DNA from: JAVVPL01 sp036655775 | Lineage (GTDB): Bacteria > Bacteroidota > Bacteroidia > Bacteroidales > P3 | Assembly (NCBI GenBank): GCA_036655775.1 | Contig: JAVVPL010000005.1 | Span: forward strand, 1 to 40,308 | Length of the DNA stretch: 40,308 nt | Reading direction: 5' to 3' | Part shown: in pieces, positions 25,436 through 36,226 of the stretch | Numbering within the stretch: position 1 is the stretch's first letter | How the letters are laid out: each line of letters starts with the position of its first letter | The notes under the pieces: generated by a model | The model's input: only the letters and a program-made list of their open reading frames with translations | The model's database searches: none | Told to the model about the DNA's origin: nothing | Position numbers and translations under genes: made by a program

Positions 25436-27046
25436 TTAATTAATTTGGATCTTTAAAACTTGATCTGGATAAATAATATTCCCGTTTTGTCGTAAGTCGT
25501 TTAGTTTGATAACCTCATTGATATTGGATCCAGAATTTTTTCTAACAATTCCATAAAGGGTATCTCCTTTTTTTACTTTGTAGAGAATGATTTTTCCATT
25601 GCTTGCTTGTGGTTCATTTGATGAATTTGAAGTTTGACTCTTTGGTTTATTTACAGTTGAAGTTGCGATGGGTGCTTCCTTTGCCGTTTCAGTTGTATTT
25701 AAAGGTTTGTTTTCCTTTGTATTTAGAGCTAAATTTTCGGTGCTTGTTGATACGGTTTGTGTTGTTTTTGGAGTAGAGGGTGTTGTTTTGAGAATTTGAT
25801 CCACATTGGATGCTTTAGTGTGGATAGTTAGTATTTGATTAGGATGAATTAGCGACCCTTTTAAATGGTTCCATTTCATTAAATCATTTACGCTTACATT
25901 AAATTTGCGACCTATTAAAGACAAGGTTTCTTTTGCTTTGATACGATACGAAATGCTATGTACAGTAGAGCTCCCTGCTGTTTCCATTTGATTTGAATCT
26001 CGTATCAAACCCGCAAAATAAATAGAATCTTGATTTTCTATAAATTCGGTTACCAAGCGAATGGGTAATTTGATACTAAAACCTTCTTTATTAGAAGGGA
26101 TAAGGTCGTTTTTATATTGAGGATTTAAATCTCTTAATATTTGCAGAGGAATATCTAAAGTATGCGCTACTTGGCTTAAATGAATGTCATACGGAGCTAC
26201 TAGGGTATCGGTAAGCAATGGAAAATTATTATCAGGAGGGAAAAAACCATGTTCTTTATAGTAATTCATAACATAGGTAGCCCCAATATACGCAGGTACA
26301 TAGCCTCTAGTTTCCTTGGGTAAAAATGGATAAATTTCCCAAAAATCGGTTTTCCCATTGGCTCTTTTGATTGCTTTATTTACATTGCCTGGACCACAAT
26401 TGTAAGCAGCAATTGCCAAAGTCCAATCTCCAAAACTATTATATAAATCTTTTAAGTACAGTGCTGCGGCATTACTCGCTTTAATGGGATCGTAGCGCTC
26501 ATCAACATCATGGGTGATTGCTAAATCGTACATGCGGCCTGTCCTATACATAAATTGCCAGAGTCCACCTGCTCCCATAGAAGATTCCGCACGAGGATTT
26601 AAAGCGGATTCTATGATGGCTAAGTATTTTAATTCAGGAGGAACTCCATGGGTACTCATGGCTTCTTCAAAAATAGGAAAATAATATTGTGAAAGCGCAA
26701 GCATAATATTAACTTGTTTTCTCTTCTTGTTAACGTAAACATCAATATACGCTTTTACTTTTGAGTTATAAGGAAGTTTGACTACATTGGTAATACTATC
26801 CAAGCGTGTTTTATAAAGAGAGTCTAGATTATGGTAGGTAGGCACCTCTCCTAAGGGAGCATTAAATTCTGAAAAAAAGTCATCCGCTTCTCTTTCTTTT
26901 CCTGATTTATCAAAAAATCGCAAATATTTGGAAATGAAAATCTCATTTAAAACGGGATCTCCATCCTCTAGGCTTTGCGCGTGTAATCGCACTGAAAAAC
27001 CAAAAACCAATAGAACTAATAAGATATATAGAGTGTATTTACGCAT
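25436..27046 (-). CDS. Membrane-bound lytic murein transglycosylase with LysM repeats (MltD-like)
   Basis: The enzyme cleaves the MurNAc-GlcNAc bond of peptidoglycan with formation of 1,6-anhydro-MurNAc. The 536-residue protein has a signal peptide (MRKYTLYILLVLLVFGFSVRL). The SLT domain has IIESALNP (catalytic Glu 146), GAGGLWQFM and IAAYNCGPGNVNKAIKR. One LysM (YRIKAKETLSLIGRKF) lies near 370-415, then a Thr/Ser/Asn-rich linker, then a second LysM (YKVKKGDTLYGIVRK) at the C-terminus. The frame extends to 27079, but a TATCTTTG -7 element at 27077-27084 and the signal peptide favour the ATG at 27046. It reads in the same direction as the MBOAT/SGNH genes, 185 bp before them. Confidence 0.93.
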   Translation of the reverse strand: MRKYTLYILLVLLVFGFSVRLHAQSLEDGDPVLNEIFISKYLRFFDKSGKEREADDFFSEFNAPLGEVPTYHNLDSLYKTRLDSITNVVKLPYNSKVKAYIDVYVNKKRKQVNIMLALSQYYFPIFEEAMSTHGVPPELKYLAIIESALNPRAESSMGAGGLWQFMYRTGRMYDLAITHDVDERYDPIKASNAAALYLKDLYNSFGDWTLAIAAYNCGPGNVNKAIKRANGKTDFWEIYPFLPKETRGYVPAYIGATYVMNYYKEHGFFPPDNNFPLLTDTLVAPYDIHLSQVAHTLDIPLQILRDLNPQYKNDLIPSNKEGFSIKLPIRLVTEFIENQDSIYFAGLIRDSNQMETAGSSTVHSISYRIKAKETLSLIGRKFNVSVNDLMKWNHLKGSLIHPNQILTIHTKASNVDQILKTTPSTPKTTQTVSTSTENLALNTKENKPLNTTETAKEAPIATSTVNKPKSQTSNSSNEPQASNGKIILYKVKKGDTLYGIVRKNSGSNINEVIKLNDLRQNGNIIYPDQVLKIQIN

Positions 27047-27076
27047 GTTGTAATATTTAAAATATGGAATAACTAA

Positions 27077-27084
27077 CAAAGATA
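27077..27084 (-). promoter_or_regulatory. -7 element (TATCTTTG) for the lytic transglycosylase
   Basis: Minus-strand TATCTTTG matches TAnnTTTG, 30 nt before the ATG at 27046. The -33 position shows no clear TTTG. Confidence 0.5.
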
Positions 27085-27118
27085 CGGATTTTTTTTTAAA
27101 TATGAATATTTTTTATCT

Positions 27119-27149
27119 TTTGTAATTAGAATAAAATGCACTATTTTTG
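27119..27149 (+). promoter_or_regulatory. Promoter for the S41 peptidase gene
   Basis: TTTG at 27119-27122 and TATTTTTG at 27142-27149 are 19 nt apart, an excellent match to the Bacteroidota TTTG/TAnnTTTG promoter. The ATG at 27168 follows 18 nt later. Confidence 0.65.
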
Positions 27150-27167
27150 TTGCATAAACTTCTTTTT

Positions 27168-28952
27168 ATGCAAACAAAAATTTCTTTTAAGCAAAGTCTC
27201 GTTTTGATTTTTGCTTTTGTATGTCTACCTCTTTCGGCGCAAGAGCCTTCGGAGATGCAAAAAAACGAGCAGAAAATGGCTCATTTGATACAATTAGTTC
27301 GATACATGTACGTAGATCCTGTCGAAATGTCTCCTATTACAGAAAAAGGTATTGAGGAAATGTTGAAACAATTAGATCCGCATTCTGTTTATATTTCTGC
27401 CAAAGATGTAGCGAAAGCCAATGAACCCTTGCTTGGAAATTTTGATGGTATAGGGGTGTCTTTTCAAATAGTAAAAGATACCATTGTAATTGTAGATGTT
27501 ATTTCTGGAGGACCCTCCGAAAAATTAGGGATTATGGCTGGGGATAAAATTATTAAAATTGATAGTTTAAACTCTACGGGAGATAGTGCCACAACCGATT
27601 TTGTTTTCCGTCATTTACGAGGGAAAAAAGGGAGTAAAGTGGAAGTAAGTATTGTCCGTAAAGGCAATCCCAAAGTTTTGGTATATACGATTGTACGAGA
27701 TAAAATCCCGATCAATAGCGTAGATACTTATTTTATGGAAAATAAGCAAACTGCGTATATTCGTTTGGATCGCTTTGCCAAAACCACCATGGAAGAAATT
27801 CGAAATGCAATTGCAGATCTACAAACGAAAGGAATGCAAAATTTAATTTTAGATTTGAGAGGCAATAGTGGCGGCTATTTAGATGTTGCGGTCCAATTAG
27901 CAGATGAATTTTTGGGCGATAAAAAATTAGTAGTTTATATGGAGGGCAAAGCACAAGCAAAACAAGAATTTTTTGCTACTCAACAAGGGGCATTTGAAAA
28001 AGGTAAATTAGTAATTATGATTGACGAAGGTTCAGCTTCGGCAAGTGAAATTGTGTCGGGAGCTATGCAAGATTGGGATCGAGGCGTGGTGGTGGGACGA
28101 CGTTCCTTTGGTAAAGGGTTGGTTCAACGTCCTTTTGATTTACCCGACGAGTCCAATGTGCGTTTAACCACAGCGCGTTATTATACGCCCTCTGGAAGAT
28201 GTATTCAAAAACCGTATGTGGATGGTTTGGAGTCCTATTATGCGGATGTAATGAATCGCTATACACATGGTGAAATGTTACATCCAGATTCTGTAAAATT
28301 ACCCGACTCGCTTAAATACAAAACCGCTAATCAACGCATTGTTTACGGTGGTGGTGGAATTATGCCCGATGTTTTTATTCCTATTGATACGCAACGGATA
28401 TCCGATTATTATGTAGACTTACGACGTAATAATGTGCTTAATAATTTTGTGATGGACTTGATGGATAAGGACAGAAATAAGTTACTTAAAATATATCCAG
28501 ATTTTAAAACTTTTAAAAGTGATTTTAAAACGGATACTGTATTTATGAATCAATTTGAGCAATATGCAGAAAAAGCAGGTGTTAAACATAAGAATATGAA
28601 ACTTGAGAAGGCCAATTATTATTTAAAACAATTGATAGATGAAATGGCAAAAGATAGTTTACTTGCGGAAGCAAAAAATTATGCTGAATATATGCAAAAA
28701 GTAATGTGGAGCCCAGAAAAAATACAAAAATATTTGCTTGACAAGGCGCAGGAAGAAGATAAAGCACAATTGGAGTCGATACAGCGTTCGGAGCAATATA
28801 TAGAAGCACAATTAAAAGCACTTATTGCGCGTAATTTGTATGGGATCAGTTATTATTATCAAATCATCAAAGAGATGGATGATGGCTATCAAAGAGCGTT
28901 AAAAATAGTAGAAGATAAAAAGGTTTTTGATAAATTAAAATTGGTATATTAA
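27168..28952 (+). CDS. S41 family C-terminal processing peptidase
   Basis: The 594-residue exported serine protease has a signal peptide (MQTKISFKQSLVLIFAF... ending LSAQE). A PDZ domain follows (GNFDGIGVSFQIV to LGIMAGDKIIKID, ~85-145), then the catalytic core with LDLRGNSGGYLDVAV. Ser 291 in DEGSASASEI and Lys 316 in RRSFGKGLVQ form the Ser/Lys dyad, 25 residues apart as usual. CtpA/Prc enzymes trim or degrade periplasmic proteins from the C-terminus. The ~200-residue C-terminal tail (from ~395) is helical and without a motif I know. The frame is open to 27147, but that lies in the promoter. It is followed after five bases by tcdA. Confidence 0.93.
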   Translation: MQTKISFKQSLVLIFAFVCLPLSAQEPSEMQKNEQKMAHLIQLVRYMYVDPVEMSPITEKGIEEMLKQLDPHSVYISAKDVAKANEPLLGNFDGIGVSFQIVKDTIVIVDVISGGPSEKLGIMAGDKIIKIDSLNSTGDSATTDFVFRHLRGKKGSKVEVSIVRKGNPKVLVYTIVRDKIPINSVDTYFMENKQTAYIRLDRFAKTTMEEIRNAIADLQTKGMQNLILDLRGNSGGYLDVAVQLADEFLGDKKLVVYMEGKAQAKQEFFATQQGAFEKGKLVIMIDEGSASASEIVSGAMQDWDRGVVVGRRSFGKGLVQRPFDLPDESNVRLTTARYYTPSGRCIQKPYVDGLESYYADVMNRYTHGEMLHPDSVKLPDSLKYKTANQRIVYGGGGIMPDVFIPIDTQRISDYYVDLRRNNVLNNFVMDLMDKDRNKLLKIYPDFKTFKSDFKTDTVFMNQFEQYAEKAGVKHKNMKLEKANYYLKQLIDEMAKDSLLAEAKNYAEYMQKVMWSPEKIQKYLLDKAQEEDKAQLESIQRSEQYIEAQLKALIARNLYGISYYYQIIKEMDDGYQRALKIVEDKKVFDKLKLVY

Positions 28953-28957
28953 GATTT

Positions 28958-29752
28958 ATGCAGGAAAATTGGAGTGAGCGTACGGAACTTTTGATAGGTT
29001 CGCAAGAATATCTAAAATTAAAAAACGCACATGTTTTAGTTATAGGATTAGGGGGAGTCGGAGCCTATGCTGCAGAACAATTGGTGCGAGCGGGGATAGG
29101 AACCTTAACGATGATAGATGGCGACTTAATTCACCTTACGAATTTAAATAGGCAGCTGCCTGCTTTAATGAGTACCTTAGGACAAGCCAAAACCGAAGTC
29201 CTTGCACAAAGGTTCAAACAAATAAATCCAGATTTAAACCTTTGTTATTATACAGAATATATCAGAGATGAACGGATGATTGAAATTTTAAATGCCGCTT
29301 CGTATGATTATTTGATAGATGCGATTGATACCTTGTCACCTAAACTGTATTTATTGTACCATGCTTATCAATTACATATTCCAGTGGTGAGCGCGATGGG
29401 ATCTGGAGGTAAATTAAATCCAAGTCAACTCCATATTTGTGATATATCTCAGACGTATATGTGTCCTTTAGCAGATGTTTTGCGCAAACGGTTACATAAG
29501 TTGGGTATTTACACAGGAATTTATGCTGTTTTTTCTCCTGAAGAAATTCCTAGTCGATCCGTACGTTTGGTCGAAAATGAATTGAATAAAAAAACAATGG
29601 TTGGCACTATTTCGTATATGCCTGCAATTGTGGGATGTATGTGCGCATCTGTGGTTGTTAGAGTCTTATTGGGATATTCTATAAGTTCCGATTTGCCCGT
29701 TCCACGGAATATTAAAAAAAAAATTGCCTCAGAGATGAAAATAAACACCTAA
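28958..29752 (+). CDS. tcdA: tRNA threonylcarbamoyladenosine dehydratase (ThiF/MoeB/HesA fold)
   Basis: The 264-residue E1-like enzyme has the nucleotide-binding VIGLGGVGAYAAEQL at residues 28-42, DGDLIHLTNLNRQ at 54-66 and a mid-region DYLIDAIDTLSPK. The N-terminus (WSERTELLIG) and the length match TcdA (CsdL), which cyclises t6A at tRNA position 37 to ct6A using ATP. Other ThiF-like E1 enzymes are the alternative, but no ThiS/MoaD gene is near. It is five bases after the S41 gene, a link with no clear functional reason. Confidence 0.9.
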   Translation: MQENWSERTELLIGSQEYLKLKNAHVLVIGLGGVGAYAAEQLVRAGIGTLTMIDGDLIHLTNLNRQLPALMSTLGQAKTEVLAQRFKQINPDLNLCYYTEYIRDERMIEILNAASYDYLIDAIDTLSPKLYLLYHAYQLHIPVVSAMGSGGKLNPSQLHICDISQTYMCPLADVLRKRLHKLGIYTGIYAVFSPEEIPSRSVRLVENELNKKTMVGTISYMPAIVGCMCASVVVRVLLGYSISSDLPVPRNIKKKIASEMKINT

Positions 29753-29779
29753 AAATTTTTTTAGTTTAAATAAAGGTCG

Positions 29780-29787
29780 TAATTTTG
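29780..29787 (+). promoter_or_regulatory. -7 element (TAATTTTG) for gdhA
   Basis: TAATTTTG followed by CAG matches TAnnTTTG. The start codon lies 59 nt downstream, leaving an AT-rich 5' leader of about 50 nt. Confidence 0.55.
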
Positions 29788-29846
29788 CAGAATTGTTGTT
29801 AACAAATAAATAAAATATAAATCATAAATCATTAAAAACTTTAGTC

Positions 29847-31184
<1,338 letters not shown>

Positions 31185-31202
31185 TCAACGCCTCCTCAAA
31201 CG

Positions 31203-31234
31203 AAAAAAGCCGTTCTATACAGAACGGCTTTTTT
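31203..31234 (+). terminator. Rho-independent terminator after gdhA
   Basis: AAAAAAGCCGTTCT, loop ATAC and AGAACGGCTTTTTT form a perfect 14-bp stem whose T-rich arm continues as a T run. The run of A on the left could also allow it to work in the opposite direction. Confidence 0.92.
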
Positions 31235-31251
31235 TTGTGTAATAAATTTTG

Positions 31252-31259
31252 TAATTTTG
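31252..31259 (+). promoter_or_regulatory. -7 element (TAATTTTG) for the lipoprotein-plsY operon
   Basis: TAATTTTG matches TAnnTTTG, 38 nt before the ATG at 31298 and just after the gdhA terminator. A TTTG at 31234-31237 is closer than the usual spacing. Confidence 0.45.
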
Positions 31260-31297
31260 TAGTTCAATGATTTTTATATTAATTAATATTGAGGACC

Positions 31298-32923
31298 ATG
31301 AAACAGCATATAATACATTTTACACAAATTTTACTCTTGGGATTTATAGCCATAAGCATGATTGCCTGTTTTCATAAAGAAGATTTTGATATGAGTATGC
31401 TTGCTAAGGAACAAAATTTGCCATACGATCTAGCCCTACCTTTGGTGGATGTCAATTTGACGGTTGCTAATCTGACAGGTGGTTTAGATATGTTTGTTCC
31501 TGATAAAGAAGGATTGGTACATATTATTTATGGCCCTCCCATTCCCACATTTTATTCTGTTGCAGACTTTTTGAAATTGCCCAATATCTCATTACCCAAA
31601 ATCACGACTCCTTCTATTCCTTATTTTAAATTAGATACTACAGTTTCGGCTACGTATAAAGATACCATGACTTTTAGTTTAGCTAATAATATTGAAATAG
31701 ATCGTGTTTTATTAGATTCTTTCGATTTGAATTTCAATATAGGATCTACGTTTGATATGACTGTAATTATAAGTTTTAAAATTAATAATATTGTAGATAG
31801 CAAAGGACTTCCATTTCAATTAAATGATACGCTTACGCGTACGCAAACCCATAACAAACGCTATTCGCTTCACGATTATTCAATTGTTTTTGATAGATTG
31901 ATTCCAGGAGTACCAATCTCTGTGTTGGAAATGGAATTCACTACCACTTTAGATTTTAAAACGGCCACGAATACCTTTCCAAATGTAAAAAATGGAGACT
32001 TGACTTTAGGCTTAGCTGTGAACAATTTGAGCTATAAAAAAGTGCAAGGATATTTTGGAAAATTACCTTTGTCTTTTCATGATACCATATCTGTGCCAGG
32101 ATTGGAAAATCAACAAGTTAATGGGTTTCAATTTAACAATGCAAATTTGATTCTAGAAATAACCAATGGAGCGAGTATGCCAGTTCGATTGGAGCAAAGT
32201 TCAGTGGAAGCTTTTTACAAACAAACATCGCCTGTAAAAATAGATATGTTGCCTGATAATTATGATCTACCTTATCCAGCCCCCACGGATCAACCCATGG
32301 AAAAAATTTCGACAACGAATACTTCGATTGATGATTTAATTATTAATTTTCCCACTGCCTTTGGTTATTCAATGCAAGGATTTAGTAATCCTGATGAAAA
32401 TAAAGCAATTCGTAATGTAATTGATAAAAATAGTTCAATAGGATTAAATATGTACGTAGATGTACCTTTAGATTTTAGTGTAGATAATTTTGTGATGAAA
32501 GATACATTTCCATTATCGCTTGCTACCATAGAACCTTATTTAGATCTATTAGAGTTATTTGAATTAAAAATGATTATAACTAATGCGTTTCCTATTGATG
32601 CTATTTTGAGTTTGGCTTTTTTGGATAAAAATACAGATACCTTGTTTACAATGGCAGTGGATCAACTGATTCATGGAGGAGAAGTGAATGCAAAAACAGG
32701 TCACGTAGTCAAGCCTACGCTCAGTTTTCTTTCTCAAGTTTTACATAAGGATCAAATACCTTTATTGCGAGACGTAAAGTATATAGGTGTCCATGCCAAA
32801 ATGAGTACAACGGATAAGAAAAAAGTGAAGATTTATCAAGATACAGGCAAAGAAGGTTTTTTAGCCATAAAAATAGGTACACGTCTGAAAATACAAGCGG
32901 GTTCATTATTAAATTCCCAAAAG
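31298..32923 (+). CDS. Conserved lipoprotein of unknown function
   Basis: I do not recognise a named family. The ~542-residue product has a lipoprotein signal, LLLGFIAISMIAC, with Cys 24 as the likely lipidated residue. The remainder is beta-rich with repeated sandwich-like stretches and many Asp/Thr/Ser residues, and has no catalytic motif I can name. The stop is TAA at 32924-32926. A TTG at 31289 is in frame but upstream of the better ATG. The next gene, an outer-membrane DUF5723-like protein, starts three bases after the stop, so the two probably act together at the outer membrane. Confidence 0.78.
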
Positions 32924-32929
32924 TAAACT

Positions 32930-34375
32930 ATGTGCAAAATTAAAAAAATTATAGAGCTAGGGAGTTGTATTCTGTTGAGCCTTTTGTATACAGAAGGATG
33001 GGCACAATTTACTAGCAATGGATTGCAAAGTTTGAAAATTGTACCCCAACAGACTTGGAATAATCCAGCTTTTATTGCACCCTACAATGTGTATATTGGC
33101 TTGCCTATATTATCGGGTGTACATGCTCAATTAAATAATAATTTCCTAGCTTACAATCGGCTTATTGAAAGAGATATTAATGATAGTTTGCGTTTCAATA
33201 TAGATAAATTGTTAAATAAATTAGAACCAAAAAATTTAATAGGTGTTGATTTGGCGGTAGATTTATTGAATGTGGGATTTAAGGTGAAAAAAAATTATTT
33301 TAGTTTTGGCGCAAATTTGAATGTACATACGGATTTATTATTAACTAAAAATACTTTGAATTTTTTAGGAAAAGGTCCTGCTGCGAATTTAGGAAATAAT
33401 AATCTCTCTGGAAATTCATTCGATTTCAAAGGATATTTAAGTATCTATTTGGGTTATGCACGTCAAATTAATGATGATTTGAGTGTGGGAATTCGTTTAA
33501 AATATTTAAATGGTTTATATGATTTTACAACAAAAAAAATGAATGTACATTGGCATGTACACAATGGAGATATGGAGGCTGAATCGAATGAAACACCATA
33601 CTATTATGTATTAAACGTAGATGGTGATATTTGTACAAATTTACCCATTGATAGTAATTTGAAGATAAATGGGTTTAATCCAATGGATAATTTATTCAAA
33701 AATCATGGTTTTGGAGTTGATTTAGGCATAAACTATACCTTTGCTGATAATTGGAATGTAAATTTTAGTGTGTTAGATTTAGGATTTATTAAATGGAAGC
33801 AAGGAGTTAGCAATTGGACTTCTCGTAATGCAAATATCGATTATAAATTTTCGGGATTGTCAAAAATAAACATTGGGCAATCTAGTGGAATCAATATAGA
33901 TAGCATGGCCAACACTCTTATAACGGAGGTTTTAGATACTTTGGGCTTTGAATATGAGTCGAACAAAGCGTATACTACCCCTTTGGCAGCTACTTTCGTT
34001 TTAGGTGTGGGATATACTCTTTACGAAAAGCACCAATTTACGGCCTTGTTTAAGGGCATCAACAGACCTCATTCTTTTCAATTTGAGTGTGGAGTAGCTT
34101 ATACGTATACGCCTTCCAAAAACTTTGCTATCAGTGTTAATAATACGTTTAAAAATAGTTCTTGGCTCAATTTAGGTATTGCTTTAGCGGGGAATATAGG
34201 CCCTATACAAATCTATCTTTTGGTGGATCGAATTAATTCGTTTAAGGTAGTTGCGATGAAGACCCTAGGAGTACAAGCAGGGATTAATATTTTGTTAGGA
34301 AAACAAGAAATATATGAGTCGGTACGTCAAAGAAAACGCAATGACATTGCAGCTGAAAAAAACATGGGATATTAA
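32930..34375 (+). CDS. DUF5723-like outer-membrane protein
   Basis: The 481-residue protein has a signal peptide ending near residue 26 (YTEGWAQ). It then shows Gly/Asn/aromatic strand patterns such as KKNYFSFGANLNVHTDLL, LSVGIRLKYLNGLYDF and WNVNFSVLDLGFIKWKQGV, typical of Bacteroidota DUF5723 barrels related to the PorV/FadL-like class. The function is unknown. The stop overlaps the rsmG start by one base (TAATG), implying translational coupling. Its partner is probably the lipoprotein encoded just upstream. Confidence 0.75.
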   Translation: MCKIKKIIELGSCILLSLLYTEGWAQFTSNGLQSLKIVPQQTWNNPAFIAPYNVYIGLPILSGVHAQLNNNFLAYNRLIERDINDSLRFNIDKLLNKLEPKNLIGVDLAVDLLNVGFKVKKNYFSFGANLNVHTDLLLTKNTLNFLGKGPAANLGNNNLSGNSFDFKGYLSIYLGYARQINDDLSVGIRLKYLNGLYDFTTKKMNVHWHVHNGDMEAESNETPYYYVLNVDGDICTNLPIDSNLKINGFNPMDNLFKNHGFGVDLGINYTFADNWNVNFSVLDLGFIKWKQGVSNWTSRNANIDYKFSGLSKINIGQSSGINIDSMANTLITEVLDTLGFEYESNKAYTTPLAATFVLGVGYTLYEKHQFTALFKGINRPHSFQFECGVAYTYTPSKNFAISVNNTFKNSSWLNLGIALAGNIGPIQIYLLVDRINSFKVVAMKTLGVQAGINILLGKQEIYESVRQRKRNDIAAEKNMGY

Positions 34376-35010
34376 TGAATAATTTAATCGAAAACTATTT
34401 TCCCGCTTTAACAGACTTGCAAAAGCAACAATTTGCGTTGTTGCCTATTTTGTATGCAGAGTTAAACGAAAAAATAAATGTGATCTCTCGAAAAGATATA
34501 GATAATTTAGAAGAAAAACATATACTTCATTCCTTAGCAATAGCTAAAGTGGTATCATTTTTACCTAAGGCGAAAATTTTAGATGTAGGTACTGGAGGGG
34601 GATTTCCAGGCATTCCTTTAGCGATACTCTTTCCTGAAACGCAGTTTCATTTGATCGATTCTATTGGCAAAAAAATTAAGGTAGTGCAGAGTGTAGTGGA
34701 TACCTTAGGCTTAAAAAATGTAAAAGCAGAACATGGACGAGCCGAGCAAGTAAAAGGAAGTTATGATTTTATTGTCAGTCGAGCCGTAACTGCATTTCCT
34801 GTTTTTTATACTTGGGTACATACCAAAATTTCACCACGTTGTTTTCATTCTATAAGCAATGGGATTTTATATTTAAAAGGAGGGGATTTAAGTGAAGAAT
34901 TAGTCGATTTTCAATCGCATTGTCATGAATTTCCTATTTCTGATTTTTTTGCAGAAGATTTTTTTGAGACTAAAAAAGTGGTGTATTTTACAAATTACAA
35001 CAAAAAGTAA
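34375..35010 (+). CDS. rsmG: 16S rRNA (guanine-N7)-methyltransferase RsmG
   Basis: The 211-residue enzyme methylates G527 (E. coli numbering) of 16S rRNA with SAM. It shows NVISRKDIDNLEEKHILHSL, the SAM-binding ILDVGTGGGFPGIPLAILF near residue 64-82, HLIDSIGKKIKVV, and FIVSRAVTAFP, all typical of GidB/RsmG. It overlaps by one base both the preceding and the following genes (TAATG), so the operon is tightly packed. Loss of this enzyme is known to give low-level streptomycin resistance in several bacteria. Confidence 0.95.
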   Translation: MNNLIENYFPALTDLQKQQFALLPILYAELNEKINVISRKDIDNLEEKHILHSLAIAKVVSFLPKAKILDVGTGGGFPGIPLAILFPETQFHLIDSIGKKIKVVQSVVDTLGLKNVKAEHGRAEQVKGSYDFIVSRAVTAFPVFYTWVHTKISPRCFHSISNGILYLKGGDLSEELVDFQSHCHEFPISDFFAEDFFETKKVVYFTNYNKK

Positions 35011-35591
35011 TGGAAATTTTATTAAATTGGGATACTCAGTTATTAGTATGGATCAATTCTTTACATACATCATTCTTAGATATACTGATGATTTGGATTA
35101 GCGATCGTTTCTTTTGGATTCCGTTTTATGCGCTTATATTGTATATATTGTACAAAAAAAATCCTCGGGAATTACCAATAATTTTATTGAGTAGTATAGT
35201 TTTAATATTATTGATAGATCAAGGTAGTGTTCATTTATTTAAAAATGTATTTGAACGTTTACGCCCTTGTCATACTCCTAACATACAAAACCTCCTTCAT
35301 CTGCCCAATGGTTGTGGGGGCCAATATGGGTTTATCTCTTCACATGCTGCAAATAGTTTTGGACTAGCTACTTTTATCACTCTCTTGTTGAGAAAAAAAT
35401 ACAGCTTTTTTAAATATGGAGGCATGTATGCTTGGGCATTCTTACTTGCATATAGTCGAGTATATTTGGGGGCACATTATCCAAGCGATGTAATTGTAGG
35501 GGCTTTGTTTGGTTTTGTAGTGGCTTATGTAGTTTATCTCGGATATTTTAAACTTAGTCAATATTATATTGACCGTAAATATAAAAAATAA
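35010..35591 (+). CDS. PAP2 family membrane phosphatase
   Basis: The 193-residue membrane protein has about five helices and all three phosphatase motifs: KNVFERLRP (K-x6-RP), SSHAA (the PSGH-type motif with the proton-donor His) and SRVYLGAHYPSD (SR-x5-H-x3-D, nucleophile His). Members dephosphorylate phosphatidate, undecaprenyl pyrophosphate or phosphatidylglycerophosphate at the membrane surface. Placement directly before plsY suggests a role in phospholipid or undecaprenyl lipid metabolism, but the substrate is not fixed by sequence. Confidence 0.92.
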   Translation: MEILLNWDTQLLVWINSLHTSFLDILMIWISDRFFWIPFYALILYILYKKNPRELPIILLSSIVLILLIDQGSVHLFKNVFERLRPCHTPNIQNLLHLPNGCGGQYGFISSHAANSFGLATFITLLLRKKYSFFKYGGMYAWAFLLAYSRVYLGAHYPSDVIVGALFGFVVAYVVYLGYFKLSQYYIDRKYKK

Positions 35592-35596
35592 ATAAA

Positions 35597-36226
35597 ATGA
35601 ATATTTTTTTTGGTGTAATAGGGGTTTTAGTTGCTTATTTGATTGGTTCATTTTCTTCAGCTGTTTGGATTGGAAAATGGTTTTATAAAATAGATGTGCG
35701 AAAACAAGGAAGTGGAAATGCGGGAGCTACTAATACACTTCGTGTGCTAGGTCTCAAACCAGGAATTGTGGTACTTTTATTAGATGCCTTTAAAGGGTGG
35801 CTTGCCGTAGAGTTGGCTTATCTGTTGCCAATACAAACAAATTCTGATTTTTTTATAAATTATCAAATAGTGCTTGCCGTAGCGGTGGTAATAGGACATG
35901 TATTCCCATTATATACAGGTTTTAAAGGAGGAAAAGGGGTGGCTACTTTAGTAGGGGTGATTATAGCCCTTGTCCCCGTTGAATTTGGTATTACTTTTTT
36001 GATATTTGCGTTTATTTTTATTTGCTTTCACTATGTATCTTTAGCTTCGATTATATCTGCTTTGGCATTTCCTTTTATAGTGATTTTTTGGGAACCCAAT
36101 CCCCCCATTGCTTTGGTTATATTTTCCATTTTATTGGGTATATTCATTCCTCTAACGCATAAAAAAAATATCCAACGTCTTTGCAAAGGAACCGAATCAA
36201 AAATTTGGTTTAAAAAGAAGCATTAG
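35597..36226 (+). CDS. plsY: Glycerol-3-phosphate acyltransferase PlsY
   Basis: The enzyme transfers an acyl group from acyl-phosphate to glycerol-3-phosphate, the first step of phospholipid synthesis. The 209-residue integral membrane protein shows the three PlsY motifs: GSFSSAVWIGKW with RKQGSGNAGATNTLRVLG, then GHVFPLYTGFKGGKGVAT, and the C-terminal loop PLTHKKNIQRLCKGTE. It is five bases after the PAP2 gene, ending the operon. Its last 17 bases overlap the end of the convergent tsaD gene. Confidence 0.96.
   Translation: MNIFFGVIGVLVAYLIGSFSSAVWIGKWFYKIDVRKQGSGNAGATNTLRVLGLKPGIVVLLLDAFKGWLAVELAYLLPIQTNSDFFINYQIVLAVAVVIGHVFPLYTGFKGGKGVATLVGVIIALVPVEFGITFLIFAFIFICFHYVSLASIISALAFPFIVIFWEPNPPIALVIFSILLGIFIPLTHKKNIQRLCKGTESKIWFKKKH

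Noticed and set aside
29749..29764. AT-only palindrome CTAAAAATTTTTTTAG after tcdA as a terminator
   Set aside because: It has only terminal G-C pairs and almost no loop, and it merges into the gdhA promoter; it is likely chance in AT-rich DNA.
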